Assembly: GCF_003946395.1 (NCBI RefSeq)
Contig: NZ_RHNZ01000001.1
Location: 98,670-162,669 of the forward strand
Origin: Levilactobacillus fuyuanensis
Lineage (GTDB): Bacteria; Bacillota; Bacilli; Lactobacillales; Lactobacillaceae
DNA length: 64,000 nt
Direction of reading: 5' to 3'
Below, one piece after another: positions 28,381 to 38,474 of the stretch. The stretch's first letter is position 1. Every line of letters starts with the position of its first letter. The translations under genes were made by a program, and so were the position numbers. Under the pieces are notes generated by a model that worked only from the letters and a program-made list of their open reading frames with translations, searched no databases and had not been told where the DNA came from.

Positions 28381-29148
28381 CTAATTAGCTGATACATACT
28401 GTTCAAGTCCCCTTTGCCATTCAAATTTGGAGGCGATTAGTAAACAAGCATCTACAACTGCAAGCCAAATGACCGCCCTGAATGACGTTCGATAGCGAAG
28501 GCTAACCGGAATATTTGTCACAGTTAACGACGGTAAAATCCAAAGAAACAATACTTGAATAACTTTAGGATAAATTTTTGCAGGACGTGTTGAAGCGTCC
28601 ATGATGTATTCCGGCAATCCGGCCAGTGCACTTAAGCCGTCAATCCAAAACGTTGCCGTCACCGCAATTTGATTCAGACAGAAAATAAACAGCGTCCCCA
28701 ACATCACGATAAGAACATATAGCAGAATTTGACTGAAAGATAGTCGGATTCTCGCAATGATCACCCATTCTATACCCACGGTCAAGATAAGTGGTATCAG
28801 TGAAGGAAAGTCAACTCGGTATAAGACATGGAACCAGTAAGTATTAACCGGTCTAATTAATGAATAATCCAATGTGCCTTCTAAGATCTGACTAGTTAAC
28901 GCCTCCTGGGATTGGACAAATAAGAATTCATACAGGTAAGTCATCACATTGGCCGTTGTCACCAGGTTGAGATAGTCTGTGAAGTCCCATCCAAATATGT
29001 CTTTGGCAAACGAAAAATAAACACTTCCGGTTAAGATTACAATTGCGTAGAATAAAATGCCAAATACTATCGTAAGAATTGTCGTTCCGCGATAAGCGAA
29101 TGTTTCCTCAAAACTCTGTTTAATCAGTGTTCTGTATAGCCTGATCAT
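28381..29148 (-). CDS. ABC-2 type exporter permease (COG3694-like)
   Basis: A 255-residue protein with about six membrane helices (for example TILTIVFGILFYAIVILTGSVYF and LLYVLIVMLGTLFIFCLNQIAV). It resembles the second permease of the ATPase/permease/permease sets COG4586-COG4587-COG3694, whose cargo is unknown. Its start overlaps the stop of the preceding permease gene. The three genes are clearly AT-richer than the flanks. No strong terminator follows; only a weak stem (GGAGGAT with ATCCTCC) is visible at 28350-28380. Confidence 0.85.
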   Translation of the reverse strand: MIRLYRTLIKQSFEETFAYRGTTILTIVFGILFYAIVILTGSVYFSFAKDIFGWDFTDYLNLVTTANVMTYLYEFLFVQSQEALTSQILEGTLDYSLIRPVNTYWFHVLYRVDFPSLIPLILTVGIEWVIIARIRLSFSQILLYVLIVMLGTLFIFCLNQIAVTATFWIDGLSALAGLPEYIMDASTRPAKIYPKVIQVLFLWILPSLTVTNIPVSLRYRTSFRAVIWLAVVDACLLIASKFEWQRGLEQYVSAN

Positions 29149-29924
29149 TAACTACCGACTCCCTCATACGCGTGAATTCCTTTGCGCCATAATTCTTTTA
29201 TTAAAATCAAGAATACTAGGCTCCATGAAATTGATGCCAAAAAAACAAGCAACATTTGAACGGACGATACTTTACCCAGGCTCAAAAGTGCAAGTTGATT
29301 TCCCGCCAACGCAAACGGCGTGTATTCCAGCCAACGAAACGTCTGAGGCAAGACCTGTAAAGGAAACGCCTGCCCGCCCAACAACATAAATAAGGCATTA
29401 ATCACTGGGCGCATTGGCCAGACCTGAATTAACCAAAAACTCACCAAACTCATTGCACTGATCAGCAAGAAAAAAGTGATATAAATAATGGCAAACAATG
29501 CCAAGGTCATCAGTATTTCAGTAAATGACTGGCTGGATGTTTCAGATGACACCACGAGTACAAAGCCATAGATAATTAAATACGGGAATGACAGTCCCAC
29601 ATACTCGAAAAATGCTTGCACCAGCAATTTAACGGGTCTTAAAAGCAGAATCGTCAGATTACCACTGCGTACCAGCTGACTGAACTTAAAAATCAAGCTC
29701 GTCGAAAATATCAGAGATAACAGGTTCACAATTATTAAGTAGTAGGTCATCTGTAGCGGGTCAATTCCGGCTATATCACCTTTGCCGCTGAACCTAAAAA
29801 CCGCTTGCCACATGAAGACGGCTACCCCAATTTGCAAAGACACTGTGACCAGTCGCAATACAAAATTCCCACGATAAGCAATTGTTGAATAGAAGGCATT
29901 TCGAAAGCTAACCAAATACTTCAC
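29148..29924 (-). CDS. ABC-2 type exporter permease (COG4587-like)
   Basis: A 258-residue integral membrane protein with about six helices and the MKYLVSFRNAFYSTIAYRGNFVLRL start usual for this family. It overlaps the ATPase gene upstream by four bases and the second permease downstream by one, so the three are translationally coupled. It presumably forms a heterodimeric channel with the second permease. Confidence 0.85.
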   Translation of the reverse strand: MKYLVSFRNAFYSTIAYRGNFVLRLVTVSLQIGVAVFMWQAVFRFSGKGDIAGIDPLQMTYYLIIVNLLSLIFSTSLIFKFSQLVRSGNLTILLLRPVKLLVQAFFEYVGLSFPYLIIYGFVLVVSSETSSQSFTEILMTLALFAIIYITFFLLISAMSLVSFWLIQVWPMRPVINALFMLLGGQAFPLQVLPQTFRWLEYTPFALAGNQLALLSLGKVSSVQMLLVFLASISWSLVFLILIKELWRKGIHAYEGVGS

Positions 29925-30895
29925 TTTTTACCCTCCAATTTTGAAAATAAACCGACCAAGATTTCATCTAGATCCCCGTCTCTCCGTTTCAAAGAAAGAA
30001 TATGCGCCAGAGCAATCGGTAATTGCGCCGAATCGTTACTCAGAAATTGATAATGACAGTCTCCCAATTCTATCAAATCAATCGGCAACGGCTCAATTGG
30101 ACTATCCGTTGTCACCTCAATGATTTGCTGACTAGCATGTTCCGAAATTAATGCATTAGGTGTGCCGTCGAAAATCTTTTCACCCTTAGCTATGATTATC
30201 ACGCGTTGGGCTAGTGCTACTATATCCTTCGTGTTGTGACTGGTTAATATAATCGTCATCTTTCTCTCTTTATTTATCTCCCGGAGAAATCGATAGATAT
30301 TGGATTGACTACTGACATCGATTCCAATCGTGGGTTCATCCAGAAATAAGATTTCCGGGTAATGGATAATCGCGCAAATAAGTTCAAATTTGATGCGCTG
30401 CCCTAATGATAGTTTCCTGACAGGAATTTGTAGCTGTTCAGAGACCGCCAGCTGCTTGGTAAAAAATGAAAGTCGCTTTTCAAAGACCGGTTTGGGGATT
30501 TGATAAATTTCTCGCAACATAATCAAGGTATCAATTGGCGGAAGATCCCAGATCAATTGGCTCTTCTGTCCAAACATGACACCAATTCTTTTCAAGTAGG
30601 CGGATGACTTTTCAAAAGGGTTTATTCCAGAAAATGCGTCAATCTTACCCTCGTTCACTGGTAAAATTCCAGTCATTAATTTGATCAGTGTTGTTTTCCC
30701 CGCACCATTCGGCCCAAGTAGCCCCACTATTTCTCCAGAATTTATTGAGAAAGAGATATCATGAATTGCATGGACGGCACGCTTACGGCGGTGCACAAAG
30801 TCATGCAGAGATCCTAGAAGCCCACTGTTTTTTTCGTAAGTCATGTATGAGAAAGAGATGCGCTTAGCTTGCAAATTTTTTTCGCTTTTGGTCAT
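29921..30895 (-). CDS. ABC-2 exporter ATPase (COG4586-like)
   Basis: About 324 residues. ABC ATPase domain with Walker A LLGPNGAGKTTLIKLMTG, Q-loop GVMFGQKSQL, signature LSLGQRIKFEL (normally LSGGQ), Walker B ILFLDEPTIGID and H-loop ILTSHNTKDI, plus a C-terminal regulatory extension. The QKSQLIWDLPP stretch is typical of COG4586. GAGGGG precedes ATG at 30895. First gene of the AT-rich transporter unit; no adjacent immunity or peptide gene is seen, so cargo is unknown. Confidence 0.9.
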   Translation of the reverse strand: MTKSEKNLQAKRISFSYMTYEKNSGLLGSLHDFVHRRKRAVHAIHDISFSINSGEIVGLLGPNGAGKTTLIKLMTGILPVNEGKIDAFSGINPFEKSSAYLKRIGVMFGQKSQLIWDLPPIDTLIMLREIYQIPKPVFEKRLSFFTKQLAVSEQLQIPVRKLSLGQRIKFELICAIIHYPEILFLDEPTIGIDVSSQSNIYRFLREINKERKMTIILTSHNTKDIVALAQRVIIIAKGEKIFDGTPNALISEHASQQIIEVTTDSPIEPLPIDLIELGDCHYQFLSNDSAQLPIALAHILSLKRRDGDLDEILVGLFSKLEGKK

Positions 30896-31010
30896 CTTCT
30901 TCACCCCTCAAGCTCCGACTGAATTTATTTTGAAGTATAGTCCAAACATGCCATTAATCTAGAGATACCCTATCGAGGTGAATCGTTTCTGCTAAACTCT
31001 TTTCCAACCA

Positions 31011-31063
31011 AAAAAAGTGCCGCCAAGACCAACCACCCAAGCGGGCAATCATCTTTGCGGCAC
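31011..31063 (-). terminator. Terminator of ileS
   Basis: Minus strand: GTGCCGC pairs with GCGGCAC across a long loop, followed by seven T. Confidence 0.8.
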
Positions 31064-31097
31064 AACTTAATCTTCAGTTAAGGCAAGCTCTTAAAGC

Positions 31098-33911
31098 TTA
31101 CTTTTCTTCAAAACCTTCCGTTGCCGTTTCAGGATAGTTTTCCCGAACGATAGCGGCACAGCGGGCACAGAAGTGAGGGTAGTCTTTGTCGCTACCAACA
31201 TCTTCCTTGGTCAAACGACAACGGTCACAGACCTCGCCAGCGGCTGGCGTAACCTTGACAGCGACGTGATCGAAGCTCAGCGCATCGGCTGGGGCTTGAT
31301 CCAGGTCGGCAAAGTCTAAACCAGAAACCAGTAAGATTTGTTGCACGTCAACGTCCAACTTGTCCAGTAACGTCTTGGTTTGGTCGTCAATGTACAAGTC
31401 CAGGTGAGCTTCAGCAGCTTTCCCGATCAACTTGGCATTCCGGGCTTCTTCCAAGGCCTTCAGCACGTGGCTCCGCAGCTTCATGAAGTGATCCCAAGCA
31501 GAGTTTTCACTGCTGTCTTCGACTTCATTAGCGTCATCCATATCCAGTACCTTAGGCATTTCAGCCAATTGCACGAAGTCTTCTGGTTCTTGCAGGAATC
31601 CCCAGAGTTCTTCGGCAGTGTGTGGCAGGATTGGCGTGATCAGCTTCGTCAAACTAACGGCAATCTGGTAGAAGACCGTTTGCATCGAACGACGAGCCTC
31701 GCTGTCAGCGGCATCGATGTACAGGATGTCCTTGGCAAAGTCCAGGTAGAAGGCGGACAGGTCGGTCACGACGAAGTTGATGAGTTCCTTGTAGATGCTC
31801 AGGAAGTCAAAGTTTTCGTAATGCCCTTCCACGCTCTTCGTGAATTCGTTGAGCTTGTAAAGCATATGGCGGTCAACCGTGGTCAGCTGATCAAAGGCAA
31901 CGGCGTCGGTCTTAGGATCGAAGTCGCTGGTGTTGGCCAGCAAGTAACGCATGGTGTTCCGCAGCTTCTTGTAGCTGTCGGAAATCTTGACGAAGGCTTC
32001 CGTAGAAACGCGAACGTCGGCTGAGGAATCAACGGAAGTGACCCAGAGGCGAACGATGTCGGCCCCCATCTTCTTGATGATTTCGTCAGGGGCAATCGTG
32101 TTCCCTAAGGACTTAGACATCTTGTGACCGTCTTTGTCCAACGTGAATCCTTGTGAAACGACCTGCTTGTAAGGCGCCTTGCCAGTAGCGGCAACACTAG
32201 TGATTAAACTAGAGTTGAACCAACCACGGTATTGATCGGAACCTTCCAGGTAAAGATCGGCTGGGAAGTCGAGGTAATCGCGTTCAGCCAAGACCCCTTG
32301 GTGTGATGAACCGGAGTCGAACCACACATCCATGATGTCGGTTTCCTTCGTGAATTCACCATTTGGTGAGTGTTCGCTGGTGAAGCCTTCGGGCAGTAAG
32401 TCCTTGGCCTCACGCTTGAACCAGATGTTTGAGCCATATTGGCCAAACAGATCAGCAACGTGGTCAACCGTTTCTGGCGTGATGATGGCTTCGCCGTCTT
32501 CACCATAGAAGATTGGCAGTGGCACGCCCCAGACCCGTTGCCGGGAAATAACCCAGTCGCCACGGTCCTTGATCATGTTGGCTAAACGCCGTTGGCCCCA
32601 GTCAGGCTGGAACTTAACATCCTTTAACGTTGCTAGGATCTCATCACGAACCTTGTCCACGGAAGCGAACCATTGTGGCGTTGCCCGGAAGATAACGGGC
32701 TTCTTCGTCCGCCAGTCAAATGGGTAGCTGTGTTCGTATGGCATGTAGTCCAACAAGGCATTGTTAGCCTTCAGCTTGTCCAACGCGATTTGGTTAGCAT
32801 CTTCGTAGAAGACACCGTCAAAGTCGGGACCAGCTTCTTCGGTCATGTACCCTTGGTCGTTGACTGGCACTAGGACAGGCAAGTTGTACAGCTTACCCAC
32901 GTTGAAGTCATCTTCCCCAAGACCTGGTGCGGTATGAACCAGACCAGTCCCGGAATCGGTCGTCACGAAGTCGCCTAACATAACGACTAACTTACGGTCG
33001 GCAATGAATGGGTGTTGGGCAATGATGTTGTCCATGTCTTGGCCCATCACTGTCTTCAAGACTTTGACGTCTTCCCAACCAAAGCGTTCGGCATTTTCGG
33101 CAACCAAGTCGCTAGCTAAGACGAACTTGCGGTCTTCACCAGCAGGTTGCACAACGGCATACTCGATGCCAGCATCGATGGTGATCCCTTCAGAAGCAGG
33201 AATGGTCCAAGGCGTCGTGGTCCAAACGACCAGGTAAGTGTCGTCGTCTAAGACGCCCTTCCCATCAACGACCTTTTCGCCAAAGAAGGCGGAAGGTGAG
33301 GTCACATCGTGGTATTCAACTTCGGCTTCAGCCATGGCTGATTCGGAAGACCATGACCAGTAGACTGGCTTCTTCCCCTTGTAGATCAATCCACGTTTAG
33401 CCATTTCTCCAAAGACCCGCACTTCAGCGGCTTCAAATTCTGGGTTTAACGTTAAGTAAGGATTGTCCCATTCAGCGGAAACGCCTAAACGCTTGAAGCC
33501 TTCACGTTGTTGGTCAACTTGCTTCAAAGCGTATTCGCGACAGAGGTCACGGAAGTCGGCAGTCGACATCTTCTTCCGATCGTAACCGGCCTTCGTCAAC
33601 TGTTGTTCGATTGGCAGACCATGAGTATCCCAACCAGGAACGTAAGGTGCCCGGTAGCCACTCATTGACTTGTAACGAACAATAATATCCTTGGAAACCT
33701 TGTTCAACGCGTGCCCCATATGGATGGGACCGTTAGCGTATGGTGGGCCATCGTGTAAAATAAACGATGGCTTCCCCTCATTTAATTTTTGGCGGGCTTC
33801 ATAAATCTTGTTTTCAGCCCAGACTTTTTGCCGTTCAACTTCTTTAACTGGCAAATTGCCACGCATTTTGAATTTGGTTTTACCCAGGTTCAACGTGTCT
33901 TTCACTCGCAT
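31098..33911 (-). CDS. ileS: Isoleucyl-tRNA synthetase
   Basis: A 937-residue class I synthetase that charges tRNA-Ile. Visible are HIGH as [11 protein letters not shown], the editing domain ([12 protein letters not shown] and the [15 protein letters not shown] loop), KMSKS as [10 protein letters not shown], and a C-terminal zinc finger ([12 protein letters not shown]...HFCARCA). Length and domain order are those of the bacterial type. GGAGGAAATGACGGT precedes the ATG. Control is by an Ile T-box, but the T-box terminator lies about 710 bases upstream of the start, with two R1 and one R2 repeats between. Confidence 0.97.
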   Translation of the reverse strand: MRVKDTLNLGKTKFKMRGNLPVKEVERQKVWAENKIYEARQKLNEGKPSFILHDGPPYANGPIHMGHALNKVSKDIIVRYKSMSGYRAPYVPGWDTHGLPIEQQLTKAGYDRKKMSTADFRDLCREYALKQVDQQREGFKRLGVSAEWDNPYLTLNPEFEAAEVRVFGEMAKRGLIYKGKKPVYWSWSSESAMAEAEVEYHDVTSPSAFFGEKVVDGKGVLDDDTYLVVWTTTPWTIPASEGITIDAGIEYAVVQPAGEDRKFVLASDLVAENAERFGWEDVKVLKTVMGQDMDNIIAQHPFIADRKLVVMLGDFVTTDSGTGLVHTAPGLGEDDFNVGKLYNLPVLVPVNDQGYMTEEAGPDFDGVFYEDANQIALDKLKANNALLDYMPYEHSYPFDWRTKKPVIFRATPQWFASVDKVRDEILATLKDVKFQPDWGQRRLANMIKDRGDWVISRQRVWGVPLPIFYGEDGEAIITPETVDHVADLFGQYGSNIWFKREAKDLLPEGFTSEHSPNGEFTKETDIMDVWFDSGSSHQGVLAERDYLDFPADLYLEGSDQYRGWFNSSLITSVAATGKAPYKQVVSQGFTLDKDGHKMSKSLGNTIAPDEIIKKMGADIVRLWVTSVDSSADVRVSTEAFVKISDSYKKLRNTMRYLLANTSDFDPKTDAVAFDQLTTVDRHMLYKLNEFTKSVEGHYENFDFLSIYKELINFVVTDLSAFYLDFAKDILYIDAADSEARRSMQTVFYQIAVSLTKLITPILPHTAEELWGFLQEPEDFVQLAEMPKVLDMDDANEVEDSSENSAWDHFMKLRSHVLKALEEARNAKLIGKAAEAHLDLYIDDQTKTLLDKLDVDVQQILLVSGLDFADLDQAPADALSFDHVAVKVTPAAGEVCDRCRLTKEDVGSDKDYPHFCARCAAIVRENYPETATEGFEEK

Positions 33912-34043
33912 ACCGTCATTTCCTCCTTATGTTTAAGTCCTTCACGGTTGGTGAACCGGTGAGCTCAAGCTAGTGTAGCTAGCCTCAGCTCACCGGTCTA
34001 CCGGACCGATTGTATCTTTTTTATTGTGCTCCGCAGTGCCTCC

Positions 34044-34210
34044 GGAGCAGTGAAAACGAACCGTGACGCTGAGGGCGGACGGTCAAAGCCACAGAGCGGT
34101 CTTTGACCTTGGATTTAAGCCGCAACAACCCGCGGCTCAAATCCACCAATCCACTAACCGGCAATCGCCGCTAAGTGGATTCCCACAACTGGGTCCATTT
34201 TCACTACTCC
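34044..34210 (+). repeat. R2 repeat copy 2
   Basis: The outer stem GGAGCAGTGAAAACGAACC (34044-34062) pairs with GGTCCATTTTCACTACTCC (34192-34210) with a few G-T or mismatched positions. Hairpin 1 is GGTCAAAG with CTTTGACC around the conserved block AGCCACAGAGCGGTCT (34087-34102). Hairpin 2 is GGATTTaAGCCGC with GCGGCTcAAATCC. Hairpin 3 is AATCCACT with AGTGGATT plus inner CGGC/GCCG. It lies about 130 bases upstream of the ileS start codon, on the opposite strand. Confidence 0.87.
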
Positions 34211-34340
34211 TGCGGCTGGCATAGCAGATTGGCTAGAACTAAGTTTGCCTCGCTTAGTATACCAGGTTGACTCTGACTAACTGGTAATTGGGGCTTCGCT
34301 GTCGACTATTTTCTGACAGGATTGCTAGTGCTACCTCTAC

Positions 34341-34447
34341 CATCACTCAGCCGAAACGTGCGCCACAAGGCAGGTCCCTGCGCTTAACCCCACTAAGGAA
34401 AAATCCAGACCCGGGATTTTGCCCTTATTGACGTTAATGCTCTGTTG
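34341..34447 (-). repeat. R1 repeat copy D
   Basis: Minus-strand orientation, sense to ileS. It has GAGCATTAACG, AAAATCC/GGATTTT around CGGGTCT, CAATAAGG with CCTTAGTG, and the tail GCGCACGTTTCGGCTGAG. The 5'-most arm is missing. The sequence after the tail (GCACTAGCAATCCTGTCAG) repeats that after copy E, so D and E are a tandem duplication, offset by 144 bases. Confidence 0.8.
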
Positions 34448-34489
34448 ACCATTTTCTGGCAGGATTGCACTAGTGCTCCCCTACCGTCA

Positions 34490-34617
34490 CACAGCCGAAA
34501 CGTGCTCCAGCAGGCAACTGGTTGTGCTTAACCCCATCCAGGCCAAAATCCAAACCCGGGATTTTCACCTGGATGACGTTAATGCTCGCCAGCTAACCGC
34601 CTGCTTCTGCACTCTTT
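34490..34617 (-). repeat. R1 repeat copy E
   Basis: Minus-strand orientation. It begins AAGAGTGCAG, then GGCGGTTAG and GAGCATTAACG. AGCAGGC pairs with GCCTGCT, AGCTGG with CCAGTT, CATCCAGG with CCTGGATG, and AAAATCC with GGATTTT around CGGGTTT; the tail is GGAGCACGTTTCGGCTGTG. It starts a few bases after the T-box terminator of ileS. Confidence 0.85.
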
Positions 34618-34621
34618 GCAA

Positions 34622-34855
34622 ACAAAAAACGACCCGTCGCAAGGGACGAAGTCGTTCGTGGTACCACCCAAATTCAGAAGACGGTGGTCACCGCCTTCCC
34701 TCAAGGCACCGTATCGGGGCGCTTCCGCCGTTGCTTACTGTTAGTTCAGCCACGGGACTTGGAGAATGATACCAGCTAAAAAGAGGTGACGTTAGCCTTC
34801 CACCATCGCTAACTCGCTTGTGTCGTCTATTTTAGTTGACTGATTTCTCTGTCGT
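34622..34855 (-). promoter_or_regulatory. Ile T-box leader of ileS
   Basis: The minus strand carries a T-box riboswitch. The antiterminator T-box sequence is GGGTGGTACCACG (34657-34669). It is followed by a terminator, ACGACTTCGTCCC with GGGACG-type complement GCGACGGGTCGT, and six T (34624-34655). Upstream, the Stem I region has GCTGGTATCATTCTCC, with ATC (34768-34770), an Ile codon followed by A, as probable specifier. Uncharged tRNA-Ile should bind here and prevent termination. The downstream gene is ileS, which agrees with the specifier. Confidence 0.9.
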
Positions 34856-34862
34856 TTAATAT

Positions 34863-35588
34863 TTATTGTTGGTCTTGATCAAAATGCGGTTGATCGTTGT
34901 CTGGGAAAATCACAACGGTCTCGCCATTATCATCATTTGAATCCGTCACCGGGGCTTCTTGGACTGGAGCATCATCTGCCACCGCCGTCTCACCACTTGG
35001 TTGGGATGTGTTTGAGTTTACGCCTTGAGCTGCATCATTGTCAAGCCGGTCGCCAACGACCTTCTTGATTTCTTCGTAGCTGGACATGGACCCTTCCTTT
35101 AACAGGCTGTCCCAGTCATTGGACTTAACCACTTCCAATTGGCTTTCCAGCATAACTTGCAGACGTTGACGGAAGACCCGGGTACTCTTCTTCAAGTCAT
35201 CAGTCTCCACAGCCAACTTCTTGGCCCGCTTCGAAGCTTCGTCCATAATCTGATTGCCCTTGTTCGTGGCCTCAGAAACAATATCGGAGCTCTGCTTTTG
35301 TGCTTCTCTGATGATGATTTCAGATTCCTTTTGAGAATTAGCCTTAACCTTATCCGCAGCTTCTTGCGCAACCAAAATGGATTGGTTAAGAGAGTCCTTC
35401 AAGTCGTTAAAGTACTTGAGCTTCCCGTTCGCTGCATCTAACTGTTCCTCTAATTCCTTGTTGTGGTTCAACGTGATTTGGTAATCCTTGATGACTTGAT
35501 CCAAGAAATCATTGACCTCATCAACGTTGTAACCACGCATCTTCGTGCCAAACTCTTTATTATGAATGTCTAATGGACTTAATACCAT
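34863..35588 (-). CDS. divIVA: Cell division protein DivIVA
   Basis: A 241-residue coiled-coil protein that marks negatively curved membrane at the septum and poles. The N-terminal membrane-binding motif is LSPLDIHNKEFGTKMRGYNVDEVNDFLDQV, split by the usual linker, followed by long coiled coils (residues 30-150) and an acidic Gln/Asn/Asp-rich tail. GGAGGG precedes the ATG. Last gene of the dcw run before the ileS T-box. Confidence 0.95.
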   Translation of the reverse strand: MVLSPLDIHNKEFGTKMRGYNVDEVNDFLDQVIKDYQITLNHNKELEEQLDAANGKLKYFNDLKDSLNQSILVAQEAADKVKANSQKESEIIIREAQKQSSDIVSEATNKGNQIMDEASKRAKKLAVETDDLKKSTRVFRQRLQVMLESQLEVVKSNDWDSLLKEGSMSSYEEIKKVVGDRLDNDAAQGVNSNTSQPSGETAVADDAPVQEAPVTDSNDDNGETVVIFPDNDQPHFDQDQQ

Positions 35589-35604
35589 TGTGTTCCCTCC
35601 GCAT

Positions 35605-36384
35605 CTATTTCTTCAACACCGCTAGGGTGACCCGAATTTTTTCCTTCTTCGTACGACCGGCAACCTCGTCTAACCGTACCCGACCGAACCCACGGACCGA
35701 CACAATGTCAGCCACGTCCAGTTCGTAATCCGGCTTGATGGTTTCCGTCCAGTTAATTCGGACGTGGTTGCCCTCAATCAATTCCTTCGCGCGGTGCCGG
35801 GATAAATGGAAGCCGGTCCCCACGATGTTGTCTAACCGCAATGACGACAGGGTTGCGGACTCCGCTTCCCACTCATCTAACGGTTGAATCAACGCATCGA
35901 AGTCGCTGACCACCAGCCGGGCCTTGACGCGACCAATGTGGTCGACTTGTCCCGTCAGGTAATCGGCCATTGACGACTCCGTCACGACCTGCCACGTTTC
36001 GCCATCGGTTAGGATATCACCCAAGATTTCTCGTTCGATACCCGAACCCAATAACGTTCCCAGAATCTGACTGTGGTGTAACGTGGCGAATTTTACCGGA
36101 TAATCCACCCGTAATAGGGTCAACTCGAAGTCTTTCTCTTCAGGTTCGTAATAATCCGGGAAGAACAGGGCCCGTTGCATCTCAGCCATCTTGTGACCGC
36201 CGCTAAATTGAACCTTCACGTCGGCACGATGGGCTAACGTGGTGGCAATATAGACTTGCCGTGGGTTCAAGAAATGCGTGAGGACGGGGCGGTATTCGTC
36301 CGCCACCTGTTGAAGCCAACCACCGACTGCATCGATAAACGGTGCTTCATCCGGTCGAAAATGTTGTGTGACGTTCTCATCCAT
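35605..36384 (-). CDS. ylmH: YlmH, S4-domain RNA-binding protein
   Basis: A 259-residue protein with a C-terminal S4 domain (RLDNIVGTGFHLSRHRAKELIEGNHVRINW) and N-terminal YlmH domain (NPRQVYIATTLAHRADVKVQFSGGHKMAEMQRALFFPDYYEP). YlmH homologues bind rRNA and rescue stalled ribosomes; the gene is always near divIVA in Firmicutes. GGGGAGG precedes the ATG. Confidence 0.92.
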   Translation of the reverse strand: MDENVTQHFRPDEAPFIDAVGGWLQQVADEYRPVLTHFLNPRQVYIATTLAHRADVKVQFSGGHKMAEMQRALFFPDYYEPEEKDFELTLLRVDYPVKFATLHHSQILGTLLGSGIEREILGDILTDGETWQVVTESSMADYLTGQVDHIGRVKARLVVSDFDALIQPLDEWEAESATLSSLRLDNIVGTGFHLSRHRAKELIEGNHVRINWTETIKPDYELDVADIVSVRGFGRVRLDEVAGRTKKEKIRVTLAVLKK

Positions 36385-36404
36385 GTCTCAAACCTCCCCT
36401 CGAC

Positions 36405-36689
36405 TCATCGAATGAGTAAATTCAGTACAATGATATGCAGGTACTGCAAACCGTATTGAACCACCGATAGGACGATGATGGCCACGACTGGGCCAAATCC
36501 TAGTGGTCCAACCGAAATGAAATTAAAGTAGCCTAGAAACGGCTCGACCAGCCGACCAATGAATTGGCCTAACTTTGACTGGTAAGCCCCAGGCAACCAA
36601 CTCATCAGCGCATATACCACGATCAACATGATATAGGCACTAACGACCCAGCCTAAAACCTGGAAAATCAAATTCACAATCGTTAACAA
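36405..36689 (-). CDS. ylmG: YggT family membrane protein (YlmG)
   Basis: A 94-residue protein with two hydrophobic segments (about residues 5-27 and 65-90) and the family's SWLPGAYQSKLGQFIGRLVEPFLGYF core. YlmG-type proteins act near SepF in division and nucleoid or chloroplast division. AAAGGAGCG precedes a TTG start. It lies 12 bases after the sepF stop. Confidence 0.9.
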   Translation of the reverse strand: MLTIVNLIFQVLGWVVSAYIMLIVVYALMSWLPGAYQSKLGQFIGRLVEPFLGYFNFISVGPLGFGPVVAIIVLSVVQYGLQYLHIIVLNLLIR

Positions 36690-36701
36690 GGCGTCGCTCC
36701 T

Positions 36702-37136
36702 TTACTTCGTAAACTGTGTGCCTAGATTTGCTGCGACGTCGCCGCTAACTTCAAAGTTATGCGGGGTGCACAGAAAAATCTGCTCACCGATCCGCTTGAT
36801 CTCGCCACCCACGGCAAATGCGGTCCCATTGAGGAAATCCACGATACGTTGGGCTTGTGGCTCATCGACCCGAGCAAAGTTCACGATGACGGCATCCCCG
36901 CTCGTGAGTTGCTTGGCAATCGACTTCGCATCAGAATAAATCCGGGGCTCACAAATGGCAATATGACTGGCATTGGGTTTTGCATTGCGCATGGCAACCA
37001 CCTTTCGACTATCGACCGGCCGATTAGGGGTAGCTGGCGTTGGGTTCGCTACCGGGGCTGATTCGGGTTCCTGATAGTCTTCGTCATAATCATCGTTTAC
37101 ACCGAAAAATCTGCTAAGACTAAACTTATCCGCCAT
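36702..37136 (-). CDS. sepF: Cell division protein SepF
   Basis: A 144-residue protein that bundles FtsZ and tethers it to the membrane. It has the N-terminal amphipathic anchor ([12 protein letters not shown]), a variable acidic linker, and the DUF552 beta-sandwich ([15 protein letters not shown] [21 protein letters not shown], then [21 protein letters not shown]). GAGAGGAG precedes the ATG. Confidence 0.94.
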   Translation of the reverse strand: MADKFSLSRFFGVNDDYDEDYQEPESAPVANPTPATPNRPVDSRKVVAMRNAKPNASHIAICEPRIYSDAKSIAKQLTSGDAVIVNFARVDEPQAQRIVDFLNGTAFAVGGEIKRIGEQIFLCTPHNFEVSGDVAANLGTQFTK

Positions 37137-37179
37137 GGTTGGCCACTCCTCTCAATAACGACTCTTACCTGAGACGCCC

Positions 37180-38451
37180 TTACTTGCGCCGACGCTTGAA
37201 GAACGGTGGCGTGTCCTCGCCCTTGTTGCTATCATCAGCCGGTGCACTATCGTTGCTAGAGCTAGGGTTGAAGATGTTAAAGTCCGGCTTGTCGACCCCA
37301 GCAAATTCATCATGAGATGAACTAGCCTTGGGTTCTGGCCGATGGGCAGGTTCGCGGATGTCCCAGTTACCAAATGGATCTTGGTCTGCTTCATTCTTAC
37401 TTGCTTGGTTATTTTGTGATTCAGTGTTGTGACCTTGTTGGTTGGCTTCACGCCGAGCAACCCGACTGTGTTGGGCAGCTTCGCGTTCTTCCTTCTTCTT
37501 GTCGATCCCAGTGGCAATCACCGTGACCCGAACTTCATCACCGAGTTCTTCGTCGATGGAAGTCCCGAAGATGATGTTGACATCGCTGGTTGCGGCGTCA
37601 GACACGATTTGCGAAGCGGCTTGGGCTTCAAACAGGGACAGGTCTGGCCCACCGGTGATGTTCAACAGCACTTGTTCGGCACCATCGATAGAAACTTCCA
37701 GCAATGGTGAGGAGATAGCCTTCTTGGTAGCATCCTCCGTCCGGTTTTCACCGTTAGCGGAACCGATACCCATCAAGGCAGCCCCTTGGTCCTTCATGAC
37801 CGTCTTCACATCGGCAAAGTCCAAGTTAACATAACCAGGACTCGTGATTAAGTCAGAGATCCCTTGAACCCCTTGACGTAATACGTTGTCGGCTTCTTGG
37901 AAGGCTTCCATCATCGGCGTCTTCTTGTCGACGATTTCTAACAAACGGTTGTTGGCAATGACGATCAGCGTATCGACGCTTTCCTTCATGGCAGCAACCC
38001 CTTCAGCGGCGAAACGACCCCGCCGTGGGCCTTCAAAACTAAACGGCCGGGTAACAACACCCACCGTCAGAGCACCACTGTCCTTGGCGATTTTAGCCAC
38101 AATTGGGGCAGCACCGTTACCGGTACCCCCGCCCATTCCGGCGGTAACAAAAACCATGTCAGCACCATCTAAGGCTTCCGTGATCTGTTCTTCGCTTTCT
38201 TCGGCAGCTTTTGCCCCAATTTCAGGGTTCGCACCGGCACCGAGACCCTTGGTCAGTTTCGGGCCAAGTTGAATCTTGGTTTCAGCCTTAGAGGCTTCCA
38301 AGGCTTGGACGTCAGTGTTGGCAACGATAAATTCGACACCCTTAACATCTTCGGCGATCATCCGATTGACGGCGTTGTTACCCCCGCCTCCGACACCGAT
38401 GACTTTGATATTCGCGCCGTGATTTTGCGCTGAATCTAGTGAGTATTCCAT
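37180..38451 (-). CDS. ftsZ: Cell division GTPase FtsZ
   Basis: A 423-residue tubulin homologue that builds the Z-ring. It has [18 protein letters not shown], the GTP-binding signature here [10 protein letters not shown] (residue T of the usual GGGTGTG is N), the T7 catalytic loop [11 protein letters not shown], a long acidic Gln/Asn/Ser linker, and a C-terminal conserved peptide ([15 protein letters not shown] segment) followed by [12 protein letters not shown] at 38451 has GGAGG nine bases upstream. It starts 23 bases after the ftsA stop. Confidence 0.97.
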   Translation of the reverse strand: MEYSLDSAQNHGANIKVIGVGGGGNNAVNRMIAEDVKGVEFIVANTDVQALEASKAETKIQLGPKLTKGLGAGANPEIGAKAAEESEEQITEALDGADMVFVTAGMGGGTGNGAAPIVAKIAKDSGALTVGVVTRPFSFEGPRRGRFAAEGVAAMKESVDTLIVIANNRLLEIVDKKTPMMEAFQEADNVLRQGVQGISDLITSPGYVNLDFADVKTVMKDQGAALMGIGSANGENRTEDATKKAISSPLLEVSIDGAEQVLLNITGGPDLSLFEAQAASQIVSDAATSDVNIIFGTSIDEELGDEVRVTVIATGIDKKKEEREAAQHSRVARREANQQGHNTESQNNQASKNEADQDPFGNWDIREPAHRPEPKASSSHDEFAGVDKPDFNIFNPSSSNDSAPADDSNKGEDTPPFFKRRRK

Positions 38452-38474
38452 ATTTGTATTTCCTCCATCTCGCA

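Noticed and set aside
34456..34489. A tRNA-like or rho-independent terminator reading of the R1 spacer
   Set aside because: No T run follows and no acceptor/anticodon pattern fits.
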